A DNA stretch of 64,000 nucleotides, taken from positions 3,560,001 through 3,624,000 of the forward strand of contig NZ_CP119968.1 of the NCBI RefSeq assembly GCF_032163395.1. Reading direction: 5' to 3'. The notes below the pieces were generated by a model that worked only from the letters and a program-made list of their open reading frames with translations, made no database searches and was not told the DNA's origin. Each line of letters opens with the position of its first letter. The stretch's first letter is position 1. Made by a program: the position numbers and the translations under genes. Origin of the DNA: Gloeocapsopsis dulcis (GTDB lineage Bacteria > Cyanobacteriota > Cyanobacteriia > Cyanobacteriales > Chroococcidiopsidaceae). Below, one piece after another: positions 18,363 to 27,574 of this stretch.

Positions 18363-18392
18363 AGCGGTGAGGATTTCCTCCCGCTTTATTTA
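18363..18392 (+). terminator. Rho-independent terminator after psaK
   Basis: AGCGGTGAGGA pairs with TCCTCCCGCT around a short loop, followed by TTTATTTATA. This suits a factor-independent terminator of psaK. Confidence 0.65.
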
Positions 18393-18643
18393 TACGGATA
18401 CAACTTTAGAGTGCTTGCGCGAATATCCCCTCCCGCCCCTCTGCAACCCTGCACCTCTGCCTCCTTAAGGTACGGATTCCTCGTATGAGTTTGAGTCGTA
18501 TCAAGTTGGAGCATTGTCTATTCTAGAGATAAGAGGCATGCTAACAATAGCGTTTTCTTCTATCAGCAGCAAAAAAAATTGACAAATTATTCTAATTGTG
18601 TACTTAGCAATAAGGTTAGAGTGCTGAGTTTTAGGAAAATTTC
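18393..18643. other. Leader of the site-2 protease gene
   Basis: No gene. A C-rich tract (CCCCTCCCGCCCCTCTGC, 18427-18444) resembles other short repeats of the window. TTGACA at 18580-18585 is a possible -35 box but no convincing -10 box sits at the right distance. Confidence 0.35.
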
Positions 18644-19840
18644 ATGCAAACAAGTTGGCGAATTGGATCTTTATTTGGTATTCCGCTATTATTAGACCCT
18701 TTGTGGTTCGTAATTTTAGCAGTAGTGACACTCAACTTTGGTTTATCTTACCAACAGTGGGGAGCCGCATTAGGCTGGAGTGCGGGAATTATTACCGCGT
18801 TGCTGTTATTCGGTTCAGTCCTGTTACACGAACTTGGTCATAGTTTAGCAGCGCGATCGCAAGGCATCAAAGTCAAGTCAATTACATTATTTCTCTTTGG
18901 TGGTATTGCCGCTATTGAGGAAGAATCAAAAACACCAGGACAAGCGTTTCAAGTGGCGATCGCAGGTCCTACGGTGAGTGTTATTTTGTTTGTGCTACTG
19001 ACGACAATCGCCTATTTCTTACCTACAGGTAGCTTGTCAAGTACCCTGATCGGTGACTTGGCAAAAATCAACTTGGTATTGGCAATTTTTAATTTAATTC
19101 CTGGCTTACCTTTAGACGGCGGACAAGTGTTAAAAGCCGCTGTGTGGAAAGTTACGGGTAATCGCTTTCAAGCGGTACGTACTGCTGCTAGTGCTGGACA
19201 AATTTTAGGTTGGAGTGCGATCGCATTAGGTTTTGCGATTGATTTCATGACTGGTGAATTGGTTTCTGGCTTGTGGATTGTACTGCTAGGGTGGTTTGGT
19301 ATCCGTAACGCGACAGCTTATAAAAATATCACTTCCTTACAAGAAGCATTACTCACACTAAAAGTAAGTGATGCCATGAACAAAGACTTTCGAGTTGTCG
19401 ATGCAGACTCAACACTGCGCCAGTTTGCGGACATGTTTCTTCTCGAACCCAAGGCAACACAAGTCTACTTTGCAGCTTCGGATGGACGCTATCGCGGGAT
19501 GGTTTCAGTAGACGATCTGCGCCTAATTGAACGCAGTCAGTGGGAAACCCAAACCCTACACAGTATTGCGCGTCCTTTAACAGAAATCCCCACTGTAACA
19601 GAAGCAACTTCATTCGCAGACGTCATCAATCAACTTGAAAATCAACAACTGCAACAAATTACCGTACTTTCTCCTGCTGGGGCGGTTGCGGGTTTAGTTG
19701 ACAAAGGTGATATTATGCGGACGTTAGCAGAAAAGTTAAAGTTACGCATTACAGATGCCGAAATCAAACGCGTTAAAGAAGAAGGCACTTATCCTCCAGG
19801 ATTACCACTAAGTGCGATCGCTAAATCAGCCAGTAAATGA
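18644..19840 (+). CDS. Site-2 protease family zinc metallopeptidase with CBS domains
   Basis: This 398-residue intramembrane protease is of M50B/SpoIVFB type. The zinc site is LLHELGHSLAA (H62, E63, H66) in the second membrane helix, with the third ligand in NLIPGLPLDGGQ. About six hydrophobic segments span residues 10-225. The C-terminal part (about 240-375) has two CBS modules (KVSDAMNKDFRVVDADSTL and LTEIPTVTEATS), which in such proteases bind adenosyl ligands. It would cleave membrane-bound substrates such as anti-sigma factors; the target is not visible in the neighbourhood. HIP1 sites and codon use are native. The downstream end abuts the TnpB element. Confidence 0.92.
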   Translation: MQTSWRIGSLFGIPLLLDPLWFVILAVVTLNFGLSYQQWGAALGWSAGIITALLLFGSVLLHELGHSLAARSQGIKVKSITLFLFGGIAAIEEESKTPGQAFQVAIAGPTVSVILFVLLTTIAYFLPTGSLSSTLIGDLAKINLVLAIFNLIPGLPLDGGQVLKAAVWKVTGNRFQAVRTAASAGQILGWSAIALGFAIDFMTGELVSGLWIVLLGWFGIRNATAYKNITSLQEALLTLKVSDAMNKDFRVVDADSTLRQFADMFLLEPKATQVYFAASDGRYRGMVSVDDLRLIERSQWETQTLHSIARPLTEIPTVTEATSFADVINQLENQQLQQITVLSPAGAVAGLVDKGDIMRTLAEKLKLRITDAEIKRVKEEGTYPPGLPLSAIAKSASK

Positions 19841-19841
19841 A

Positions 19842-19990
19842 TTTGTATCAGAGGTTAGAGGTTGACACTCCCCCCTTTAGAAAAAGGGGGATTCTTGGGT
19901 CACTGGGGAGCTAGTGCTTAACCCCTCGCCAAGCATCTTGACCGTATGCCCTACGGCTGCAAGTCCACGCTGCATTACTACCATTGCGGC
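19842..19990 (-). ncRNA. Predicted omega-RNA of the TnpB element
   Basis: By analogy with IS200/IS605 elements, the guide RNA would run on the minus strand from the 3' end of tnpB through the right-end hairpin and past TCAA at 19862. The first 20 flanking bases, CCTCTAACCTCTGATACAAA (19861 down to 19842), would be its guide. The position is deduced from the element borders only; no promoter or processing site is claimed. Confidence 0.4.
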
Positions 19991-21199
19991 AGCGGTATCG
20001 CGGTCAGTCTCGAGTCCACATTCACCACACCGATGAACCCGCTCACTTAATTCTTTCTTGCCTGTGTGATGGTTGCAATTCGGGCAAGTTTGACTTGTGC
20101 CATCTGGGTTTACCTTGGCGAAATAGACTCCACGCTTCCAACAGATCCATTCCAGAACTGACAAGAAATTCCCAAAGCCAGCATCTAACGTATGTTTTGA
20201 GAAAAGTCCCTTAGCCCAGGCTTTGAGGTTCAAGTCTTCTGCGAATATCATCCCAGCTTGGTCACACAGTTGGTGCGCCAGCTTGAAATGGAAATCCTTG
20301 CGAGTGTTGTAAATGTGTTCGTGTAATCGGGCTATTTTAGCTTGAGCTTTTCGCCAGTTGTTTGACCCTAGTTTTTTGTGACTTGCTCGTTGTTGTAGCA
20401 ATTTCAGCTTACGTTGGAGATCCACAAAAAACCGAGGTCTAGCGACTTGCTCTCCAGTAGAGGTAGCTAAGAAACTAATTAAACCCAAATCAATGCCGAC
20501 AGCTTGACCGTGCGGTATTGTATTAGGAACATCAACATCAGCTTGCAGTGTGAGCATGACGTACCATCCTGATGCTCTTTTCACCACTTGAGCCTGTTTA
20601 GCAACAAACCCGCATGGAATAGGGCGAGATAGGCGCATCTTGACCCAGCCAACACCAGGAAGCTTAACTTGATTCTCCTGGATGGGATTAACCCCTAACT
20701 GAGGGAATAACAGTGAGCGCATTCTCCCCAGTTTCTTAAACCGAGGAAAACCCCGTCCCGATTCCCACATCCCGATAAAAGCCTTCTCCAGCCTTCTCAA
20801 TACCTGTTGCAGCATTTGGGAATGTGCAGCATTGAGATTGGGATTGGTCTTACGGGCTTGAGTTAAAGCTTTGCACTGGGATGCAAACGTCGGTCTTGGT
20901 GTGTCAGCAGGGATGATGTATTCGTGCTTGAGACTGCAAGCGTCTATTCTGCATGACCTGGAGTTATACCAATCTTTCCGTTCTGCCAAGGCAAAATTCC
21001 AAACTCTACGAGAGGTTTCTAGCCACGCCTCGTAGGTCTGGGATTGTTGTGTCGTCAGTTTTAGGGCGTAGGTATACGTTAGGTTTAGCATTCCTTTAGC
21101 CTACCTTAAAAAGAGGATACTGCTTTTTAAGTCTGAATAAATTCAGTCATTCGCTGGTATCCCCCTTTTAGAAAAGGGGGGCTTTACGCATCACGACTC
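19862..21199 (-). mobile_element. IS200/IS605-family element carrying tnpB only
   Basis: A single gene, tnpB, is flanked by subterminal hairpins of the same kind: CCCCCCTTTAGAAAAAGGGGG near 19870-19890 and CCCCCTTTTAGAAAAGGGGGG near 21160-21182. On the minus strand the predicted left end follows TTTTTAC (TTAC at 21203-21200) and the right end finishes in TCAA (19865-19862), as in IS608-type elements. No tnpA is present, so the element cannot move by itself. No inverted terminal repeats or target duplications are seen, as expected for this family. The borders are inferred, not proven. It separates the protease gene from a lipid kinase. Confidence 0.75.
19877..21091 (-). CDS. tnpB: RNA-guided endonuclease TnpB family protein
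   Basis: This 404-residue protein has the N-terminal OrfB HTH (YTYALKLTTQQSQTYEAWLE), a RuvC fold with Asp in VGIDLGLISFLATS, Glu in IFAEDLNLKAW and Asp in GLETDRDTAAAMV, and a zinc ribbon CPNC...CGEC near residues 340-365. All RuvC acids are kept and there is no frameshift, so it looks capable of cleaving DNA. Family members use an RNA made from the element's 3' end and cut targets beside a short motif equal to the insertion site. The start is ATG 21091. The last codons overlap the region expected to make that RNA. Confidence 0.92.
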   Translation of the reverse strand: MLNLTYTYALKLTTQQSQTYEAWLETSRRVWNFALAERKDWYNSRSCRIDACSLKHEYIIPADTPRPTFASQCKALTQARKTNPNLNAAHSQMLQQVLRRLEKAFIGMWESGRGFPRFKKLGRMRSLLFPQLGVNPIQENQVKLPGVGWVKMRLSRPIPCGFVAKQAQVVKRASGWYVMLTLQADVDVPNTIPHGQAVGIDLGLISFLATSTGEQVARPRFFVDLQRKLKLLQQRASHKKLGSNNWRKAQAKIARLHEHIYNTRKDFHFKLAHQLCDQAGMIFAEDLNLKAWAKGLFSKHTLDAGFGNFLSVLEWICWKRGVYFAKVNPDGTSQTCPNCNHHTGKKELSERVHRCGECGLETDRDTAAAMVVMQRGLAAVGHTVKMLGEGLSTSSPVTQESPFF

Positions 21200-21223
21200 G
21201 TAAAAATAGGCAATCCTTTAACC

Positions 21224-22135
21224 TCAAGTTTCTGCTGTACTTGGTACAAACACATTCAAGCTATTAGGAATACACTCAATTTCTATCGGTGTCGTTCCCA
21301 TCAAATTACCATCTAAAACAACGGGTTGCGGAGGTTCTGTCTTAATTTTGATGTGCCTAGCGCGGAGATGATGTACATTATCAAGGTCTACGGCATTGTT
21401 GTTAAAGCCTGATTTGAGGAGATGGTAAAGTGCGATCGCTCCTTCAAGACGAGATTGCGGAGAAGTTATTGTAATATCTAAAAGACCATCATCGACAAAT
21501 ACTCCCGTTGTGCCATGTGCTAGCACAGAAGTTGGTGGTGCTGAATTTGCGACTGTAACAGCTGTTGCTTGTTGGATTACGGCTGTTTGTGATTCAGTTT
21601 CAACACTAGTTTCAAAAGGTTTTACCCCCTGCCAAAATTGCTTAATTCCAGCCAAGATATACGCCAAAGCCCCAAAACGTTTTTTTGCTTCATTGTCAGC
21701 TTGTTCAATAGTTTTCGCTTCAAAACCAATACCAGCAAGTAGTACCATTGGTTTTCCATTACACAAAGCAGTATCTACCAAGCGAGTGTGACCTGATAAG
21801 ATAACTAGACACGCGGCTTTGAGATCATTGGGAATACCAAGATAGGTTGCAAAAGCGTTAGCTGTTCCTCGTGGAATAACGCCAAAAGGAATTTCTGTAC
21901 CAATTAAAGCTTCAGCCGCCGCTGAAACTGTACCGTCACCTCCAGAAGCAATAATGACTTCAGCACCATTTTCCACAGCTTGATGTGCTAATTGACCAGC
22001 ACTGTCTTCTGGAGTTGTAAAATAAACACTTAAGTTAAATTCCGGCTCTAAGATTGCACGGATTTCTATCAACTCTTGTTCAGTCTCATGTTGCTCTGAA
22101 GTAGGTTTAAAAATAAGATAGGCTAAGGGAGACAT
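21224..22135 (-). CDS. YegS/BmrU-type lipid kinase
   Basis: The protein has 303 residues from ATG 22135; a TTG at 22144 would add three. The diacylglycerol-kinase catalytic motif is seen as IIASGGDGTVSAAAEALIG, followed by the P-rich loop FGVIPRGTANAFATYLGIP. The C-terminal domain contains VFVDDGLLDITI and the late LDGNLMG segment typical of the family. It likely phosphorylates a membrane lipid (diacylglycerol or similar) at the membrane face. The first strand AYLIFKPTSEQ replaces the usual NPxSG, a modest change. It follows the TnpB element on the same strand, without a shared operon. Confidence 0.9.
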   Translation of the reverse strand: MSPLAYLIFKPTSEQHETEQELIEIRAILEPEFNLSVYFTTPEDSAGQLAHQAVENGAEVIIASGGDGTVSAAAEALIGTEIPFGVIPRGTANAFATYLGIPNDLKAACLVILSGHTRLVDTALCNGKPMVLLAGIGFEAKTIEQADNEAKKRFGALAYILAGIKQFWQGVKPFETSVETESQTAVIQQATAVTVANSAPPTSVLAHGTTGVFVDDGLLDITITSPQSRLEGAIALYHLLKSGFNNNAVDLDNVHHLRARHIKIKTEPPQPVVLDGNLMGTTPIEIECIPNSLNVFVPSTAET

Positions 22136-22513
22136 AAGCAGCAAGTTTTAATAAAAGCTTTAGTTGTGGATTTGAAGCTTACTCATCCAAAAGACGAGAC
22201 ATCGTAATTCTTTACTGCAATCCTAGACATTTATGCGTTGGTTCCTACTTTCTTTGAACAAAGCAGTTGTCATAGAAGCTCAGTTTTGTTATTTAACTCA
22301 ATACTTAATCTAGAAGTACCCTCAACAAGAGGGAAGTCTTACTCCATAAGTTGGCAAAAAAGTGATTAAAAAAAATCTAGCTAAAGGCGGGTGAAGCTAG
22401 AAAAATCAGAAGTAGATGCTGGTAGGATCTAACCCTTTTTTAAGTATTTTGTTTCAAAGCTTCAGCTCAAAAAAATCTACAATGCCTGAGGAAGCATCAA
22501 CGCAGAAAGAACA
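22136..22513. other. Intergenic region, no gene seen
   Basis: These 378 bases lie between divergent genes (lipid kinase leftwards, Ap4A phosphorylase rightwards). I see no open frame, repeat or clear promoter box. It must hold both promoters. Confidence 0.35.
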
Positions 22514-23410
22514 GTGGTGTTAGAACCTGGTAGATTGTGGACAAGAGTAATTGAGCAAACTGAGTATGCTTTACGTACGGGTGCACTTCAGTCGATTCCT
22601 ACAGATTATGAGTTTATAGAGCAAAACGGTATAAGTTTCCTTGTCCGCACGTTATCAAACTTGGTACGTAAGGATGAAGCGCAACAGCAAGCTAAAAGTA
22701 CCACTATTGGTAAGGATTTTAACCCGTTTCTACCTTACGAAGAAGATTTGTTTGTTGCAGATATTTCGGACACGCATTTGTGTCTGTTGAATAAATTTAA
22801 TGTTGTCGATCATCACCTGCTAATTATTACCCGTGCGTTTGAGGATCAGGAAAACTGGCTTAACTGGCGCGATTTTCAGGCAATGTGGGTTACTTTAGCA
22901 GAGATTGATGGTTTAGCATTCTACAACGGCGGCAAGATTGCTGGTGCGAGTCAAAAACATAAGCATTTACAACTTGTACCCCTACCGCTTGCACCCCAAA
23001 AAGTCAAATTACCAATTGAAAATGCGATTGCTTCTGCTCAATTTACAGGTTTTATCGGTACATCACCAATGTTTCCGTTTGTTCATGCGATCGCTTTGTT
23101 AGATCCCAACTGGATCGCATCGCCCGATAGTGCTGCTACTGCAACGCTAGAATGCTATCAAAAGCTGCTTCATGCTGTCGGAATCGATACAAACGAATTT
23201 AAAAGCGACAAGCAATCAGGTGCTTATAATTTACTCGCAACACGACAATGGATGCTAATCGTACCGCGATCGCAAGAAAGTTTTGAGTCAATATCAGTCA
23301 ATTCATTAGGATTTGCTGGATCGCTGTTTGTCCGCAACGATGAGCAAATGCAGATTCTCAAACATTATGGTCCAATGACGGTTTTGCAACAAGTGAGTCT
23401 TGAGTGTTGA
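22514..23410 (+). CDS. ATP adenylyltransferase (Ap4A phosphorylase)
   Basis: This 298-residue member of the HIT-like superfamily splits diadenosine tetraphosphate with phosphate to ATP and ADP, keeping alarmone levels low. The catalytic region is GGKIAGASQKHKHLQLVPLP, the HxHxQ-like motif with the nucleophilic His. N-terminal FNPFLPYEEDLFVADISD and HHLLIITRAFEDQE are typical of the cyanobacterial and yeast Apa enzymes. GTG 22514 (or GTG 22517) is the start, with AGAAAG upstream. It stands alone. Length matches the family. Confidence 0.93.
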   Translation: MVLEPGRLWTRVIEQTEYALRTGALQSIPTDYEFIEQNGISFLVRTLSNLVRKDEAQQQAKSTTIGKDFNPFLPYEEDLFVADISDTHLCLLNKFNVVDHHLLIITRAFEDQENWLNWRDFQAMWVTLAEIDGLAFYNGGKIAGASQKHKHLQLVPLPLAPQKVKLPIENAIASAQFTGFIGTSPMFPFVHAIALLDPNWIASPDSAATATLECYQKLLHAVGIDTNEFKSDKQSGAYNLLATRQWMLIVPRSQESFESISVNSLGFAGSLFVRNDEQMQILKHYGPMTVLQQVSLEC

Positions 23411-23505
23411 GGGGCGAGAGGTTCATCCAAAATCAATCGTTTAACTAATAAAATTGATCTCTGCCTACTCTTCCTCTGTTTACTCTGCGTCTGGAGTGGT
23501 TCGTT

Positions 23506-25449
23506 TCAAGAACAACACTTATGCTTGGCAGTCGAAGGAGGAACATCAATTGCCGGACTTGCATCAAAAAAGCCTACAGGTTTCAACATAAAACCGATAT
23601 AAGATACAGGCATCACAGGCCAATCCTCTGGACGAGTCACATGATTGTGCCCAAACGTGTACCAAACCACAACATCCGTATTCTCGATCGCCCGATTTGC
23701 CTTTGTCCACGAAGGTAATCCCGCATCACCTGGATGCTGGTTAGGATAATCACCCGCAGCATAAAGTTCATTAGGATTGTACGGAGTCACCTATAAATGC
23801 TTCGTCATAAATCCCGCACGTTTAATCACGCTTGATTCAGGATGCGCAAATGGTAAGATATTCTCCCCTGGCATAAGTTTGTAACTCACTGGTTGACCAA
23901 GGCTATTGTGTACCGCAGGATTTACAATCTTCCAATAGCGTCCTGTGAAAGGATCGATGATGCGTTGTGCTTCTGACTCAGTTGCTAAAAGCGTAGACTC
24001 AGCATAAAAAGCATTACCATAAGGATTATCAGGTCCCATTGGTTCAGCTTGTGTATTGACTTCGTAAACCGAGTTATTTTCCCCGTCAACGCACATATCT
24101 AAACGCATATTAAAAAAGTGTTGGTGAATCGGGGCATTTAACTGCGGGGCGATCAGCGTACCGTACTTCAGTACTTCATCAGGCATTGCGGCGGCGGTGT
24201 TAACAATGCCAGTCAGTTTGACTTCGTACTGAATCGTACCGTCTTGGTAAAAATACCAGAAAAACCCATATTCATAATTACCAACTGTCGCAATAAACGA
24301 TACGACTAAACGACGCGATCGCCTAACTTCAGTATGTTCTGTTCGCCAATCGACATGTTTCCAGAGAATGCCATAATCTTCCTCGTGCATACATATTGCA
24401 TTCTCAATCTTCACAACTTGTCCGCGACTATTTGTCATATAGGCATCAAAGTAGCGAATTTCACCCAAACAGTCACACCCTAAAGTTAAGGAATTCGCCA
24501 AAGTCCCTACGCCATACTCCCCGACATCAAACGCATTTTTGCGATAATGCTGTGGTCGAGGATCGCCATACGGCACCACCATATCGGCTAACGAGGCACG
24601 ATATATGATTGGACGCACGCGCCCTTGATCTTCATAACCTACTGTGTATAAAACTAAACCTTCTCTTGGCGTAAACCCAAGACGAAACTGCCACTTTTGC
24701 CACTTAATAAAGTGACCTTGCACCTTAAAACTCGAACCTTCCGGCTGAGTAATTTCTAAAGGTTTAATATCACTCCGTAAATCTTTAACAAACTCTGTTG
24801 AGTAATTTCCTGGATGCGGTGGTAAAGGAACAACCCCGTAGTCCTCCACCCGAATCACTTCCATCTTGTTCAAGTCAACAACCGGAATGACACCTTCAAT
24901 CGGACGCGCATAGCCATTATCTGTCGAACTGGAACGCACCCAACACAACGCCCGTGACAGTCGCACTCCTTTCTCATCTTCAATTGCATAATAGCCCGCC
25001 GACCACGGGTCAACCATCACTAAACTTGGATCAGTAATTCCCCGTTTTTTAATCGCTTCCTGAAACTCAGGGCTTGCTTTTACCGCCGCTTCACACTCAA
25101 TAAATTCATCCAGCATAATCGACGGCTGGACATCAGGAATCTGCTGCCACGACTTTATAGTTTTAGTATCAAGCGAAACAACCGCCTCATACGTCAACCC
25201 ATCCTCATTATCCAGGATGCCAACAAAAGCTTCACGCTTAATACTGTCACCCTCTTTAAAATCAAGAACAACCCTCTTAGGAGGTTCCTTAAGCACAACC
25301 ATCGGAAACCTGACTTTTTCCCCCAAGTTGTACTCTGCTTTAACTGTTGCCACAGCATCTGTAATTTCTTCGGGCGTTAATGGGTCGAGAGGATGCCATA
25401 CCAAGACTGATTTGGTAGATGTATCAGGCAATTGATGTGCAGTAGTCAT
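23506..25449 (-). pseudogene. tynA: Copper amine oxidase interrupted by in-frame TAG
   Basis: Topaquinone amine oxidases turn primary amines plus O2 into aldehyde, NH3 and H2O2. From ATG 25449 the frame covers 552 residues with the TPQ tyrosine in VGNYEYGFF, the catalytic Asp in RYFDAYMT and the copper pair in HQHFFNMRLDM. It then meets TAG (23793-23791), normally Trp in KHL-W-VTPY. The same frame continues for 94 residues to 23506, holding TFGHNHVTRPEDWPVMP with the third copper His. Truncated protein would lack that ligand. No other defect is seen, so the lesion is recent, a sequencing error, or read through. Intact length would be about 647 residues. Confidence 0.9.
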
Positions 25450-25604
25450 AATCGCTGTTGTAGGTATAGACCTCTGGCTTAAAAGTAAAGCGATTCAGGG
25501 TGATGCGATCGCACACTTACACTACGTTGCTTGTCATGACAAGTTTGTAGCCAAATTTACCAATCTTCCCTCACAACTTGTTTTCTCCCAATCTCAACCT
25601 CTGT

Positions 25605-25640
25605 ACCCTCTGCGTTCTCTGTACCTCTGTGGTTCATTCC
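25605..25640 (+). repeat. Dispersed 'CTCTGTGGTTCRTT' repeat
   Basis: ACCCTCTGCGTTCTCTGTAC followed by CTCTGTGGTTCATTCC. Relatives lie at 23472-23507, 36710-36744 and, inverted, 35309-35345, always between genes and always ending in GGTTCGTT or GGTTCATT. This is a small family of intergenic repeats. Confidence 0.6.
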
Positions 25641-25659
25641 TCTTCAACCCTCCATTAAA

Positions 25660-25680
25660 ACCCGACTATTTTTGTCGGGT
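25660..25680 (+). promoter_or_regulatory. Stem-loop in the thrC leader
   Basis: ACCCGAC (25660-25666), TATTTTT, GTCGGGT (25674-25680) makes a seven-pair hairpin 72 bases before thrC. There is no U tract after it, so it could be an RNA leader element or a binding site between the divergent amine oxidase and thrC genes. Confidence 0.4.
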
Positions 25681-25751
25681 ATGTTTGACGCGAAAAAAGG
25701 CACCATGTTAATATCAGGCGACAGTTGACGGAAACAGATGAGAGACGATCC

Positions 25752-27050
25752 ATGACCCAGGCAAAAACCCTCACCCCAACAGCGGCAACCTTCAAAGCCC
25801 TCAAGTGTAAAGAGTGTGGTGCTGAGTACGAACTTGCAGCTAGCCATGTTTGCGAAGCTTGCTTTGGTCCATTGGAAGTCACCTACGATTACAACACCCT
25901 CCGCCGTACCGTAACGCGGGAAACTATTCAATCGGGTCCAAACTCAATTTGGCGCTATCGTTCTTTCTTACCCGTTGCAACTGAAAACGTCATTGATGTG
26001 GGCACAGGGATGACTCCCCTAGTGCAAGCAAATCGCTTAGCCCGTCGCCTGGGATTGAAAAAGCTCTACATCAAAAATGATGCCGTCAATATGCCCACCC
26101 TCAGTTTCAAAGATCGGGTGGTATCCGTAGCGTTATCCCGCGCACGGGAACTAGGCTTTTCAACAGTATCGTGTGCAAGTACCGGAAATTTAGCGAATTC
26201 AACCGCAGCGATCGCCGCCCATGCAGGATTAGATTGTTGCGTGTTCATTCCTGCTGATTTAGAAGCAGGGAAAGTTTTAGGTACGTTAATCTACAGTCCT
26301 ACCGTGATGGCAGTACAAGGTAACTACGACCAAGTAAACCGCCTGTGTTGCGAAGTTGCCAATACATATGGTTGGGGATTTGTCAATATTAATTTGCGTC
26401 CATATTACTCGGAAGGTTCTAAAACTCTCGGCTATGAAGTTGCCGAACAACTCGGCTGGCAATTACCTGACCACATCGTAGCGCCTTTAGCGTCGGGTTC
26501 CTTGTTCACCAAGATTTACAAAGGATTCCAAGAGTTCATTCAAGTCGGCTTAGTTGAAGATAAAAGTGTAAGGTTTAGTGGTGCACAAGCCGAAGGTTGT
26601 TCTCCGATCGCGCAAGCATACAAAGAAGGACGCGAGTTTGTCAAACCTGTCAAACCCAACACGATCGCTAAATCAATCGCGATTGGTAATCCCGCAGACG
26701 GTATTTATGCGCTAGAAATTGCCCGTAAAACTAACGGAAGTATTGCCTCCGTCACCGATGCTGAGATTATTGATGGTATCAAGCTACTTGCTGAAACCGA
26801 AGGAATCTTTACCGAAACTGCAGGTGGAACAACGATCGCAGTTCTCAAAAAATTAGTCGAAGCCGGTAAGATTGATCCCGACGAAACCACAGTTGCCTAC
26901 ATCACTGGTAATGGACTCAAAACCCAAGAAGCCGTGCAAGGTTACATTGGCGAACCGTTGACGATTGAAGCAAAGCTCGATAGTTTTGAGCGAGCATTAG
27001 AGCGATCGCGTACTTTAGAACGTCTTGACTGGCAACAAGTTTTGGTATAA
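25752..27050 (+). CDS. thrC: Threonine synthase
   Basis: The protein has 432 residues from ATG 25752; an earlier ATG-less extension from 25725 is unlikely. This PLP fold-type II enzyme converts O-phosphohomoserine to threonine. It starts with a zinc-ribbon-like CKEC...CEAC pair (residues about 17-41), typical of cyanobacterial and plant forms. The PLP Lys is in PTLSFKDRVVSVAL, the phosphate loop in ASGSL, and the late TGNGLKTQ segment is also conserved. Ninety bases downstream lies a ThiS/MoaD-like sulfur carrier gene on the same strand, a conserved-looking pair discussed in the findings. Confidence 0.95.
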   Translation: MTQAKTLTPTAATFKALKCKECGAEYELAASHVCEACFGPLEVTYDYNTLRRTVTRETIQSGPNSIWRYRSFLPVATENVIDVGTGMTPLVQANRLARRLGLKKLYIKNDAVNMPTLSFKDRVVSVALSRARELGFSTVSCASTGNLANSTAAIAAHAGLDCCVFIPADLEAGKVLGTLIYSPTVMAVQGNYDQVNRLCCEVANTYGWGFVNINLRPYYSEGSKTLGYEVAEQLGWQLPDHIVAPLASGSLFTKIYKGFQEFIQVGLVEDKSVRFSGAQAEGCSPIAQAYKEGREFVKPVKPNTIAKSIAIGNPADGIYALEIARKTNGSIASVTDAEIIDGIKLLAETEGIFTETAGGTTIAVLKKLVEAGKIDPDETTVAYITGNGLKTQEAVQGYIGEPLTIEAKLDSFERALERSRTLERLDWQQVLV

Positions 27051-27140
27051 GTTCCTCCATTCAAGTATTGTAGGAACTTCCTTGCTATCTGAGCACATGA
27101 CAATGTGCCTTCACTAACTCTCAATTTATTACTCTCAACT

Positions 27141-27416
27141 ATGGCTGTTAAAGTACTGATTCCCACTCCATTACAGAAATTTACGAACAATCAAGCTACG
27201 CTCGAATGCAGCGGTAGCAACATAGCCGAATTAATCGAATCGCTAGAACAAAATTGTCCTGGAATCAAGTCGCGGCTTTGTGATGAACAAGGACAACCAC
27301 GGCGCTTTTTAAATCTATACGTCAATAGCGAAGATATTCGCTTTTTGGATGGAACCGAAACACCCCTCAAAGAAGGTGATGAAGTTAGCATTGTTCCGGC
27401 TGTTGCTGGTGGATGA
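27141..27416 (+). CDS. ThiS/MoaD-like ubiquitin-fold sulfur carrier
   Basis: The protein has 91 residues from ATG 27141; a GTG-type start at 27105 would add 12. The beta-grasp layout is clear: [12 protein letters not shown], then the helix [28 protein letters not shown] and [16 protein letters not shown]. The C-terminal Gly-Gly is the thiocarboxylate site charged by an E1-like (MoeB/ThiF) enzyme. It is longer than ThiS (about 66) and lacks MoaD partner genes nearby. It resembles CysO-type carriers that donate sulfur to a PLP synthase. Its neighbour thrC is such a PLP enzyme. The exact role is inferred. Confidence 0.88.
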   Translation: MAVKVLIPTPLQKFTNNQATLECSGSNIAELIESLEQNCPGIKSRLCDEQGQPRRFLNLYVNSEDIRFLDGTETPLKEGDEVSIVPAVAGG

Positions 27417-27574
27417 GACTGTTATTAACGTGCTTAGTAGTCAAAGCGAGCGATCAAACGAACTCGCTAGCAGCAATTCTATGTCAAGATTTAAAAAAGT
27501 AGTAAATTGGCAAGTGTGCGTGAAGCAAAGCGATCGCGTTTAAAGCTAGATATAACTAAGGATTAACTTAAGCA

